NCBI GenBank assembly: GCA_029449235.1
Contig: JANATG010000009.1
Location: 2,232,001 to 2,296,000 of the forward strand
Direction: 5' to 3'
From: Linnemannia schmuckeri
Taxonomy: Eukaryota > Mortierellomycota > Mortierellomycetes > Mortierellales > Mortierellaceae
DNA length: 64,000 bases
The position numbers and the translations under genes are program-made. The notes beneath the pieces are model-generated. The model searched no databases. It was not told the DNA's origin and was given only the letters and a program-made list of their open reading frames with translations. This document shows positions 21,949 through 32,481 of the stretch, piece by piece (positions within the stretch are counted from its first letter, which is position 1; every line of letters starts with the position of its first letter).

Positions 21949-23898
21949 ATGGGGCTCAAATTCTTCAGTCTCGGCAAGAAAAAGACCGCTGCCACCCCTA
22001 CTTCCCCCTCCATTATAACCACCACAAACAACAAGGCACCGGCCAAAAACTCACCTAGAGCCCTCCAGATACCAGCAATCCTCAACCGGATTTTTTACCA
22101 TCTCCAAGACGACTCCGAGACCCTGCACCAATCCGTCATCCTCGTCTGCCGCCAGTGGTACTATCTTAACCAGTCCCACATCCGTCGTGAGCTCGTCTGG
22201 ATCGACGACGCCAAGAACAACTCCTCAAAGACCTTTGACAAGCTCGTCACCAGACTGCCCCAGGCTAGCAAGCTCCAGTGGCACTCGAATGATCCTCAGC
22301 TGAAGAACAAATACACTCTCAGGCTCCTCCAGGCTCTTGAAGGAAACCGGGATCGCTACCAGCAGAGTCGCAACCCCACTGCTGCCCCTGTTGCGAGTAG
22401 TAAAAAGTCAAAGACCCCTCTGAAGAATGATGGACTTCTCCGCCACCTTGAATTGACATACTCGGGTCTCCTCTTCCTCAAGGCACTTCCTCTCCTCCAG
22501 TCCCTGACAAGTCTTCGACTCATGGTGGTCGGATCCGACACCGTCCGTCTGACCGCTGTCCTTTCCGCCTGCCCCAACCTGCTCTCCCTCCAGCTGGAAT
22601 CAACCACAGGAGTTATCCAGCTCCCATCCCCTTGGATCTCTCCTTCTCCGTCTAATGCTCTTCTGCCCCTGAAATCTCTCATTCTCGAGAACGTCATCTT
22701 CTCCCAGCCCGAACTTGAGAACCTCCTCAGGTCCACCCCCCACCTCAAAGTTCTCCAACTCCGCAACCTTCGTGAGACGGCAAACGCCTCTGCGTCCTTG
22801 TACAGCTGGCACGGACTCGTCGCACAACTCCGCGCCCTTCAAATCTCTCTCCGCTCGGTCCATTTCTCCATCTATGGCCAACCCATGGAAGACGAACGTG
22901 AGAAGGTCCTTGTCATCGCGCCTCGCTCAAGCGAATGGGTTTTCAGATCCTTTGATCTCACACCCACCGTTTCGTACTACCTCCGCGAGATCCCCAACTT
23001 CGTCACCACCCTCGAGCTCATTGCCCCTGGTCGCCCAGACCCCGGACACGGTCTTGAGCTCCACTATTTCCTCTGTTCCTCCCCCCACCTCCTCCATCTC
23101 AAGGCCACCCAGTCTGTCTGCCTGATCGAAAGAATGGATATTCACCGCCGCTGGTCCCCCTCATCGCGCACAGGAATCAACGTCGACCGCACCGCAGGCA
23201 TCTGGGCCTGCCGCAACTTGAAGACCCTCCACATTCGCGTCCACAATCTCGGCAGCCCTGCCATCCAAGATTCGCCCGTCCGTTCCCGAATCCTCTACGG
23301 CTACATCTCCCGTGTCCTCCCCGAGCTTCAAGATCTGTACCTTTATGAGCTCGAAAACGAGCCTGGTCTGTCACTCGATCTCTTTGGTGGCATGTGCTTC
23401 CTCGCCCGCCTCCAACGCCTCGAATCTTTCCGCCTGGGCACCGGCAAGAACGACCAGGCTGTCCGGCCCGGTGACATCAGCTGGATGCTCGCATCGGGCA
23501 GAACCGCGCTCTCGAAATCCGAGCGTGGAGAGTGTGTCCTCACCTGGCAGCAACTCCTTATGAGCGACAGTGCTCAGGAGGCCAAACGTGTCGCGTCCTT
23601 GAATGGTCGTGACTACGTTGCCGAACTTTATGGCTCTTCTTTCGTCAAGACCCACATCGAGCCTCAGCTGATCGCTTCTCTTTCCCAGCTGGGTCTCTTG
23701 CTGGATGTCAAGGTTTTGGCAGACCAGATGAACTCCAAGCAAGGATATGTCTGCTGGCCCAAGCTCAAATTCTTGACCGTGTATCAGCCTCTGACTTCGA
23801 CGTATACCCTCGCAAAGGGATATACTCGTGTCGGCAAAGTCGCCGTCTCCGACCTTGACTCCAGAATCAACGACGACCTCGGCGCCATGATGAGATAA
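21949..23898 (+). CDS. F-box-like, leucine-rich protein (tandem copy 3)
   Basis: Single exon, 649 residues. It begins with a short basic leader (MGLKFFSLGKKK), then the F-box-like block IPAILNRIFYHLQDD ... SVILVCRQWYYLNQSHIRRELVW. The solenoid-like remainder repeats leucine patterns (LRHLELTYSG, LTSLRLMVVG, LKVLQLRNLRE, LKTLHIRVHNLGS, LQDLYLYELEN) in the same order as the gene at 18944, and ends with LLLDVKVLADQMNSKQGY. The MG start followed by basic residues could suit N-myristoylation, but position 6 is Phe rather than the favoured Ser/Thr, so this is weak. Codon third positions are strongly C-biased. It probably acts as a substrate receptor for a Skp1-Cullin ligase, by analogy only. Confidence 0.87.
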   Translation: MGLKFFSLGKKKTAATPTSPSIITTTNNKAPAKNSPRALQIPAILNRIFYHLQDDSETLHQSVILVCRQWYYLNQSHIRRELVWIDDAKNNSSKTFDKLVTRLPQASKLQWHSNDPQLKNKYTLRLLQALEGNRDRYQQSRNPTAAPVASSKKSKTPLKNDGLLRHLELTYSGLLFLKALPLLQSLTSLRLMVVGSDTVRLTAVLSACPNLLSLQLESTTGVIQLPSPWISPSPSNALLPLKSLILENVIFSQPELENLLRSTPHLKVLQLRNLRETANASASLYSWHGLVAQLRALQISLRSVHFSIYGQPMEDEREKVLVIAPRSSEWVFRSFDLTPTVSYYLREIPNFVTTLELIAPGRPDPGHGLELHYFLCSSPHLLHLKATQSVCLIERMDIHRRWSPSSRTGINVDRTAGIWACRNLKTLHIRVHNLGSPAIQDSPVRSRILYGYISRVLPELQDLYLYELENEPGLSLDLFGGMCFLARLQRLESFRLGTGKNDQAVRPGDISWMLASGRTALSKSERGECVLTWQQLLMSDSAQEAKRVASLNGRDYVAELYGSSFVKTHIEPQLIASLSQLGLLLDVKVLADQMNSKQGYVCWPKLKFLTVYQPLTSTYTLAKGYTRVGKVAVSDLDSRINDDLGAMMR

Positions 23899-24007
23899 TA
23901 ACAATACTTAACTTACAACAATCAAATAATTACTCTACGAATTAAAGCCTTTGCTCTGAGTTTTCATATGTGACTAAAACGTCCTATTTTCTTTATTTCG
24001 CAGCCAG

Positions 24008-27000
24008 TTACGCATTTCGAAATGATTCGTCGTTCGAGATTGATCCAGAAAATGACTTTCGACTCGCAGATCCCGTAGAAGAAGCCGCAGGTCCTGTATT
24101 TACTGTCGGCGTTGACAATGACGACGACGACGACGACGGTCGACGGGTAGACGACGAAGAACTGGACTGGCCAGATGCTCGCCTACCGCTTGCACCGCTC
24201 TTCGCCCCTGCTCCCGACGTAGCAGCCGCAAAAGAACGAGTGTCAGGCGAGCTTGTTCCAGATCCGACTGAGCTCGTTGCAAATGTCGATCCTGCCGCCC
24301 TGATCACTGCCGCTGCGGCTGTCGACATGTTCTCCGTCACCGCCATCATCGTCGTCGCATTCGTGCTGTTACTGCTGGTCACAGTTCTAATCGAGAACAA
24401 TCGTACCCCAGTCTCATACCAAGCTCCCAACCCATGCCTGCCCAACCGTCCACATCCGCCTACATAAATCTGACTCCAGAGAAGACCCTCGAACCACCAC
24501 ACAAGCGCCAAATCATCATCGCCCTCGTTGTTACTATTGTTATTCCCGCCTCCTGTCCATGTAAACTTGCGGACGAGGATAGGCGGCCTACCAGCCTCCG
24601 GCAAGACTTGTTGCAACATTGGGATGATATTTGTTCGAATATACTCCAGTACCTGCTGATCATTCATAGCTTGGATGGATTCGATTTCTGGGATGACGCA
24701 TTGGAGCATAATCAATAGTGGCTCAAACCGAAGCGTCCCCATCCACTCCTGGACCTACATCATATATGAGACATATAAGAAGGCGTAAGCAGAATATTCA
24801 AAACTGAAATGTAATATGAAACACGCATATCAAAAAGTGCCATACCCATTCGTCAGTGGGAACGAATCCGTTTTGCCCAACATCGAAGGCCGTAGTAGGA
24901 CGCTCATGTCTGTAGGACGAACTATGACTCGTCAAGGGTGGCCGCCGCGAAGTCGTGGTGGCGGTGGTTGCCGTCACTCCTGCTATCGCTCTTAACGAGC
25001 TAGATGACTGCTTCCCTTCGGTAACTTTCACATTTTGACGCTCAAGTTCACAGCTCGAGTCCTCTCTCAGAGTAGTTGGTGACCTTGGTCGGTGGTGATA
25101 ATGGTTTTTCTCGGGGAGTTTCCCTCGTGCCCGCTCTGACAAGGTATTGATCAATCGATCTTTGGGGCTTTTCAACACCGTCGACGGGCCACCTTCATCT
25201 TCAACATCACCCTCATGTCCACCCCCATCGCTCGGGGGAGCCATGATAGAATCTGAACTGTCAGGTCTGAAAAGTGGCGGCATCACCGGAGACAACGGCA
25301 GGGATAGCGTATTTGGGTCCGACAATACTGCTGCTGTCAGGGCTGGCGAGAATGTCGCCATCGAAGCCATAGAAACCGATCCAGAGGACGATGCGGGAAT
25401 GCTCGACGTCGATGTGTCCTCGACGGTAGAGTTATCTCGTTTCAGCTGCTGAGGTCTTCGAGGTAGCTGTTGTGGAGGAGGCGTGGATTCCTCATGGCTG
25501 CTCTGGTGTGACTGCGATCCCCTGCTCTGTCGTTGGCGACCCTCCGCTGACTTGCTCACGTGGCCCTCGGCGCTAGTGGTTAAGTGAGCAGCGCTAGAGT
25601 CGTCCTTTCGGTACCGTAGCTTGTGAATATCGTCCAGTCCACGCTGCAAAGTAAACCGCGCCATCGTCTGAATCTTGGGTTCGTACTGGATCAGCGCATA
25701 CACTAAGTGTGCGTTATCTGATAGTCATGTTGATGCATCCAAACCAAAAACAAGCTTCGTTAGTTTGTATATCTTGCCTGTTTCATATTTGTTCGTACGA
25801 GAACGGTGACGAATTGACCTACGAGGTGCTTGATAGTAGAGAATGCTCGTCACTGTATCCAGCAAGATACCCAAAAGTCTGTGGTTGGACTCTTCTGCGA
25901 GGAGAAACGACGGAGAAGCAAACGATGTCGTCAACTGCAAAAGACGACTTGATGCCAACGGCGAGATGTTTTGGATATAAGGTGAGACGTTCGAGAGCGT
26001 CGAAACCAAAGCCGGGTACAGCGATCGCAGTGTCCTCTTTGTTGTCGCAATCAGATGTTGAATGGACTACGTGGATAAGAAAATTGAAAAATATGCATGT
26101 GAGTAGGCGCATGAGGTGTGTCCACGTGAAAATAAGCTGCACACCGACAATGCAATAGTCGCAGCCGTGTTGTATGTAATTCACATACGCAAATAAGATA
26201 GTCGCCGTAGGTGCCATGGAAGTTGTGTATTCGCACATTTGCAGGTAAAGAAGCATGACCGTCGAATGGCCTGTTGAGAGTGTGGCCGAACGCTCTGTCC
26301 TTTGAGAGTGTCTGCAGCATACACGCGCACATCCTGACCAACCCTACATGTGCTAATTTGGTGGCACATAAGGAGGGGAAAAAGGGTCATTTAATGAGCA
26401 TTTTAAGACCACATATATTGCTGAGAAAAATGATATACACCCCTTACTTGGGTCAAGCTTGTGTTCCAGTGAAAAGTAAAGAAGGATGACGACAAAATCT
26501 AGCACTCTGTTCGTTTCCAAAAGATAGACTCTAAACCGCTGTAATACGATAGGAAATATTGCATAAGTATCAATGACCACATTTATCACAACAAAGGTCC
26601 AGGCGAGAACGTGCACCATTCGATCTGATATACCTTGTTGACCTCCAATGTCTTCCAGCAAAACATAAGCGTTTCGATGTGGCACTTCACTTGCTTGGTT
26701 GATCCTGGAAGATATGTGCTGCTCGCCTATGAATGTAAACCGCGGTCGCAAAATGACAGTTGGAATATGTTCGTTAAACAGGCCCACGTCAAAAACAGCT
26801 CGTGTACCAAAAACATTCAAGACCACTAGGGCGACTTGACGTACTGCCATGGGGTTGCTCAGAATCCGATACATCCCGTCGGTAAGGAATAGGAAGTCTT
26901 GCTCCCGATGAAGTCGTGACAGGTAAAACCGAAACTGGTTCTTGTTGGCACACTCCAGCGTTCGTTGAGCCTGTTGATCAGAAGAAGTTGTGTTTGGCAC

Positions 27001-28764
27001 CAGGACGTTGGAAGGCGAGTCCGAGAAGGTCAAACCTTGGCTGTGACTGTCGCCTGCTCCGCTTTCAATCCTGATTCCAGCAGAAAAGCAACTCGGCGAG
27101 GTTGCCGGTCTCTCAATCACCTGATAGTCGAGCAGGACCACAATGACCTGCAAACACAACATGACGAGCAGCTCCCGTTGGTCATTAAACATGACGTGGT
27201 TGTAGGGCAACCCCCACCCAGAAGGGTTGTACTTGAGCGCTGAATTGACCAGACTGCAGAGGATCGCCAGCGTGATCTGACGGTCTGATCCTGTCACCAC
27301 GGTATCGATCCAGCGATTCTCTGTGGTCGTGATGGCTGTTGGTGGGATGTACATGGACCTCGAAAACAACACCAGTAAAAGTCGTAGGATTTCCGTCCGG
27401 TTGTCGTCTAGCTCTTTAGATGTCCCGATTGGTTTGGAGGATCCAATACCCGTTTCCCTATCGTGATTGAGCACACCGTCATATGAGTGCATTTCTCAAT
27501 AGGGCAAGATGCCAGCGTTATAAGTCACGGAGCACAAGCTAGGGATGGTAGCATACCAGATGACATAGCTCACTCTGTTCTTTGACTCCAGGGCTGTGGG
27601 AAGTGTAAATCCTGAGGTAAAGAGTAGATCCAAAAGTGTCTTGATTAAGCGACGTCCCTGCATCGTTACTTCACAATCCTGCAAGTGGAAAGTAGAAAGC
27701 GAGTAGTCTTGTCAGCATATGAATACAGGGCGCTGATTTTCTCATAAAGCGCGTGACCGATGATTGAGCTACACCATACCTGGTCCTTTGGTGCGGATGA
27801 AGCTAGCTCCGAGTGTACAGAAATGGTGTTTGATGAGCGATTCTCGGTTCCTGAGGGTTGTGTTGACTCGTCAAGATGGCTGGCATTGGAACGCCTTCGA
27901 TTCGACGCTCCTCTACTGCGTGGGGTCCAGAAGTAACGCTCCTCCCACATCATCAGATCGTCTGACTCGAATACAAACGGGAAGAGCCTCGTCAGAACAC
28001 GCACACAGTTCAATAACTGTCTGACAGGAGCCTCTGGTGTCAGGAACTGCGGCGAGTCGCATAATGAGAAAAGTCGACTCAGAATCTATTTGTTAAGTAT
28101 TGTAGTCCTTATCAGCGATCCAAAAGTCAACCCTTTTTTTGAATACCTCATATGAGGTAACCGTCCTTGTGGTGGTTGTGTGTCAATGAAAGGAACGAGA
28201 ACTGACCTTTTCGATGAGGCATTCGAGATTTTCCCGGGCTTCGTCACGTACACGCCTAATGTCCTGCGAGCCCACAAGTAAAAACACGTCGTCAGCCGAC
28301 TCTGGGAGGTTCCAGAACTATGGATTTGAGTATGAGTAAAAAGTTCTCTGTGAATTTTTTTTTGTTCATTTTTTGTAAACGTTTGGCTCATTGTAATAAA
28401 GACGCACACGAAATGACGTTTGCGAAAAGAGTTGTACCTGTTCCCAATACTCGTTCGCGTTGGACGGGATGTTCTACAAGAAAGAAAAGTTGGTTTACGC
28501 ATATCAGATTGAAAGAGCGCACTAATGTACACATCAGCTGTCAGCTCAGGTATGGGCTGGATATGTGCATGCAACATTCTCCTTTCGCGTTGCTGCTTAA
28601 GTTGCTGCTTGAGTTGCTGCTTGTGTGTGTGTGAATATGCTCATAAAAAAGTCGAGTGCGTGCTTCAAAAGGTACGTGTATGAGCATAAACGATGCAGTA
28701 CCCTTTCCTCGAAGAGTCGAAAGACGCCCTTTTTGAACGCCAGCTTTGAGTCGGCTGCGCCCAT
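24008..28764 (-). CDS. HID1: HID-1 family Golgi protein (dymeclin superfamily)
   Basis: Twelve exons (minus): 28764-28702, 28473-28438, 28317-28207, 28085-27780, 27678-27557, 27457-26845, 26726-26634, 26538-26448, 26343-26189, 26066-25823, 25702-24846, 24754-24008. All phases close, giving 1,145 residues. In animals HID-1 is a peripheral Golgi/TGN protein needed for dense-core vesicle and acidification-dependent sorting. The start MGAADSK is a good N-myristoylation signal, as in the animal proteins. Conserved blocks follow in order: PESADDVFLLV, WIDTVV and GWGLPYNHVMFND, FYLSRLHREQDFLFL, TYLPGSTKQVKCH, FRVYLLETNRVLDFVV, FGHTLNRPF...HNFHGTYGDYL, SNVSPYIQNISPLAS, DEW ahead of the last exon, ILVRKFTWTGG and WYETGVRLFSI. 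Exon 11 holds a long Ser/Thr/Pro-rich insertion, and the C-terminus a disordered Ala/Ser tail. The exon 10/11 junction (donor C|gtaggt) is the least certain. Confidence 0.94.
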
Positions 28765-29227
28765 CGTCGAGTTTACGCGAGGCCAGTAGTGTTGGTCAAG
28801 GCAGGATGAATGGCGAAAGGAAAGGTGTTTTAATGGTCCTGAAAAAGGGAGATTCAGGAATGCGTGAGAGGTGGGGGAATGAAAAGGGACGAGTGACAAG
28901 CAAGCGAGTGTTGATTCGAAGAAGGAACGAAACGCATATGCAGAGAGTGGCTAACATTGATGCGGCTAAATCTAGTATCACGTGGATCTTATTAGTTACC
29001 ACGTGCAACTTTAAGTGACTGCTTACCTTTCCTATTTTGCTTTTTTCTTTTTTTTTTTTCCTCTTAGCCTGCTATAATGTGTTCCCCCTCACCTCAAGCC
29101 CATCAACAAACACCTCTCCCAGTTCAGGATCCCTTCCTCTTCACAATCGGCCCGCCCTCCGCCCTCCTTTTATCCTCTTGTTTTCTTCTCACACAACAAA
29201 GCAACACACATAAACACACTCGCAACC
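28765..29227. promoter_or_regulatory. Divergent promoter region of HID1 and FCF2
   Basis: 463 bp between two outward-facing ATGs. The FCF2 side is pyrimidine-rich with a TTTTTTTTTT tract near 29050. No TATA box was seen for either gene. Confidence 0.6.
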
Positions 29228-30436
29228 ATGGTCACAACTCGGAACAGAAGCAGGAACCCCTCACTCACACAGGCAGAGATGGAGCTCCCTCCACCCACAA
29301 GACCCCGTCGCTCTCGGCAGACCAAACCAAAGCCAGTTGTCGTCCAGGACGCGGAGGAGTCAGAGACTGTCGAGAGCTCGTCTCCTACATCCTCACCCGA
29401 GTCAAGGAGTCCACCATCAGAACTCGAGGAGCCTCTGTCGTCAGTAGAGGTTCCCGAGGAGTCGCTACTCGGCGAGACCGTGTCGTCAAAGAAGCCGGAA
29501 CAGGAGGAGGACGAGGCGCAGACAGTTCCCGGAGACGAGGAACAGTTAGATTCAGCAGAGTCAAAGGATGAATCAGAAGAGGAGGAGGACGATGATGAAG
29601 ATTTGGACGCACTTTTGGTCAAGGCTCAGGCATCGCTGAAGAGGAAAGCCATGTTTGAAGAGAATAGTAACGAGCCCATGTTCAACTTTCCCAAGCTTCA
29701 GACGGGATTGAAGGATAAGAACGTGTACATCAAGCAGGAGAACGGGAGAGCCAAGGTCACCGTGGACAATGTTGTCGTTGTGGACAAAGGCAACAAAGCT
29801 GGAAATAGGTCTGCCCTCGAGACCTGCGAGGTCAATATGAACGCCGAGAAGGTGCACATCAGTAAGCGCCAGAAGCAGGAGGTAAGCACCACTTGTTTTT
29901 CTTGGCTTCTCAACGCAACATTCATCGTTTTCTTTCACATTGCAATAAGTAATGCATCGAGTATTTTTCTCAATATGCAGTCTGGCCTCAGTTTTTGTCT
30001 CAACAACTCATCAACACATTATTTACTCGTTGTTTATTGCTGCGACTTGTAGGAGAGAGAGAAGACGACTGGAAAGAAGTGGTTTGATATGCCACAGCAG
30101 GTGTTGACACCTGAGCTGAGACGGGACTTGCAGATTTTGAAATTGAGGAATGTATTGGACCCTAAGCGGTTTTACAAGCGCGAGGAGAAGGGTAAGCCCA
30201 GGTTTCCAAAGTATTTCCAGGTGGGCACGATTATTGAGGGCAACACCGAGTTTTATTCTTCTCGTTTGAGCAAGAAGGAGCGTGCAACGACCATTACGGG
30301 CGAGGTGATGAAGGATATTGCTGGTCGGGACTACTACAAGCGCAAGTTTGATGAAATCCAGGTGGCTAAGCAGTCTGGTGGCAAGAAGTTCAACAAGAAG
30401 GGCAAGGGCAAGCAGAGCAAGTCCTGGCGCAAGTAG
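29228..30436 (+). CDS. FCF2: Pre-rRNA processing factor FCF2 (DNTTIP2 homologue)
   Basis: Two exons, 29228-29881 and 30053-30436 (donor gtaagc, acceptor cttgtag), give 345 residues. Fcf2 is a nucleolar small-subunit processome factor needed for the early A0/A1/A2 cleavages of pre-18S rRNA. The N-terminal ~125 residues are charged and strongly acidic (EEEEDDDEDLDALL). The Fcf2 domain fills exon 2: KKWFDMPQQVLTPELRRDLQ, LRNVLDPKRFYKRE, PKYFQVGTIIEGNTEFYSSRLSKKER, ending in a Lys-rich nucleolar-type tail. The tail matches the family's FY(S)xRL-KKER pattern. The start is supported by CAACC ATG after a TATA-free pyrimidine leader. No anomalies. Confidence 0.95.
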
Positions 30437-31740
30437 CTTTATCATTTTCTTTTGTTTCCGTTCATTCACAATAATCATCATACCTGCATTTTCCATATTC
30501 GTGTGTATTGATGTATGCGTATTTTAATGTGCCTATATGTTGACTGTAACTGCATGAATGCATCCATTTACCGTACTTTTAAAGTCGATCATTAAGGGCG
30601 AAGTATGGATAGTATGCGTTGTGGCACATTCAAGTATAACATGGTGAGTGTGGGGCTGGGGGACAAGTTGATATCCTTCAATCTTTGTTTTCCTGTTTTA
30701 CTTGTTCCATCGGTTTGATCAGTTTGATCGGTTCGGTCACCCCATTGTTCGCCAGAAACATTGATGCCATCAGTCGTTCTTCCTTTTTTTTTCCGGCGCC
30801 CCCCTCCCCCCCACCGATATGGTGGCTGTCCTATGAGTCTCACGTTCATATTCAAGGGCTGCAATCGATAATCCTTTTCAGCATGTTTTCACTCTCTCTT
30901 CATGCGATGGCCACCACTTCGTGGCAATTATTAATGCGGCGTCTTCGCCCATTCCCTCTTTGCGCCGCCCTGGTGTGCACAGTGCACGGTGCAAAATGCA
31001 CAATGCAATGCGTTCCAACAATGTGCATTTGCCCCTCCTCTTCTCCTCGCCTATGTCTCCACCCACTCACTCCCTCAACTTCTTTTTCTTCTCTCCTTCC
31101 CTCCCCTCATTCTCCCCTTCTCCTGTCTTCCTTTTTTCTCCTCTCGTGTCTCCATGTCTCTCTAATCTTTCTCTCCCCTTCTTCCCTTCTACCCCCTCTT
31201 CTTTCAATCTCTCCTCTCGTTCTCTCTCCTTCTCTCTCCTTCTCTTTCCCTTGCCATGACACACGTTAACACACGCATGTAATGTGTTGATTGACTTTTT
31301 TAAATGTTACAAGTCTGTTCTTATTGTTATAGTTCAATGACTTGCATGAAATGAAGACTAGCAATAAGTGCCACGATTCAAAAATATTGCATCGCAGATC
31401 CTGTCCGGGTTCCATCTGCTTCGTCTTTTCTTTTTCTGTTCGAATCATGTGTAAAATTCTCCTTTGGCTTTTGGTGTCTTTTTTTTTTTCTTTTTTAAAG
31501 GCCTATGTTGATCTGTCGGTGGGTTAGATAAAAGAAATCCTTCCGTAAACGAAAAAGGGAAAAAGGAACAGACACGTATCCATGCCGTATCCACAGACAA
31601 TAACAAAGAAAAAGGAATTACTTACTTCTCTCTCCCTCTCTCTCTCTGTTTCTCTCTCTTCTTTCCTTTTATTTTTCCTTTACCTTTTTCTTTCCTTCTC
31701 TTTCGCCTTATTTGTTTGTTCTCCGCGTGTTTCCTGTGCT

Positions 31741-31784
<44 letters not shown>

Positions 31785-32481
31785 CACGGTCTCCCCCTCT
31801 CGTTGCTGTCTTCCACCGCCAGCTGGCCCTGTAACCTGCCTTTTGGTGCCTTACCTTGTTGCCCTGGCCTGGGCTTTGCCCTGTCTCTGTCGCTGTCCCA
31901 CCCTCTCTCTCTCTGACCTTTTTCGCTGCTGCTCTCTCTTCCAACCCGCCCACAACCACCCCCTCCTCCCTCTCTTCCCATCCCCCTTGCTCACACCTCC
32001 TCCACACCTTTTTTTTTCCGTCCGATACATCTTTCTTTGTTTATCATCATCATCCTTTGTCCTTCTTCATCATCATCCTTCCCTTCATCCCATACTGCCA
32101 TACACACAGCCTCCAACACTCTCCTCTCTCCTTCCCCTTCTCCGTCTCGTCATCCTCGGAACCATACCATTCCTTTCTTCTCTTACATTTCAATCCCGAT
32201 CCACACCAGTCCATCACATCTGTGTGCCTCTCTGTCCTTCAATAAAAAGAAATCACTACCCCATCCAAGCAAACACAAGCACAAGTACCTCATACCATAC
32301 CCCTTCCCATCCTTTTCATACTTTGCTTCTTGCCCCATTTGTCCTTCTTATCTTTCTGGCCTGTCAATTGGGTCATCCTCTTCCCCCTCCATATCTTGTT
32401 CCTTTCTTTCGTCTCTTAAACAATTGCCCTCTTAGCGCACCTGCCCCGCCCCTTATCACTTGTTAACCTGAGCCACTAGTG
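30437..32481. other. Long pyrimidine-rich intergenic/5' leader
   Basis: No gene supported. Most of 31060-31260 and 31600-32460 is C/T on the plus strand, including a T41 run at 31744-31784. A 294-codon ORF across 31582-32466 is compositional only. The 3' part is probably the promoter and leader of the coiled-coil gene at 32482. Confidence 0.65.
31744..31784. repeat. T41 homopolymer
   Basis: Uninterrupted run of 41 T, the longest homopolymer in the window. Confidence 0.9.

Noticed and set aside
22715..23125. 136-codon ORF in another frame inside the third F-box-like gene
   Set aside because: Shadow of the C-biased third positions of the real frame; the same effect explains several minus-strand ORFs there.
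27457..27492. Independent gene starting at the ATG at 27492
   Set aside because: The segment before 27457 is intron; using acceptor cacgatag restores the HID1 sequence IWETGIGS in phase.
31582..32466. 294-codon plus-strand ORF just upstream of the coiled-coil gene
   Set aside because: The region is almost pure C/T including T41, which leaves few chances for stops; the peptide is a Phe/Leu/Ser/Pro run with no motif.
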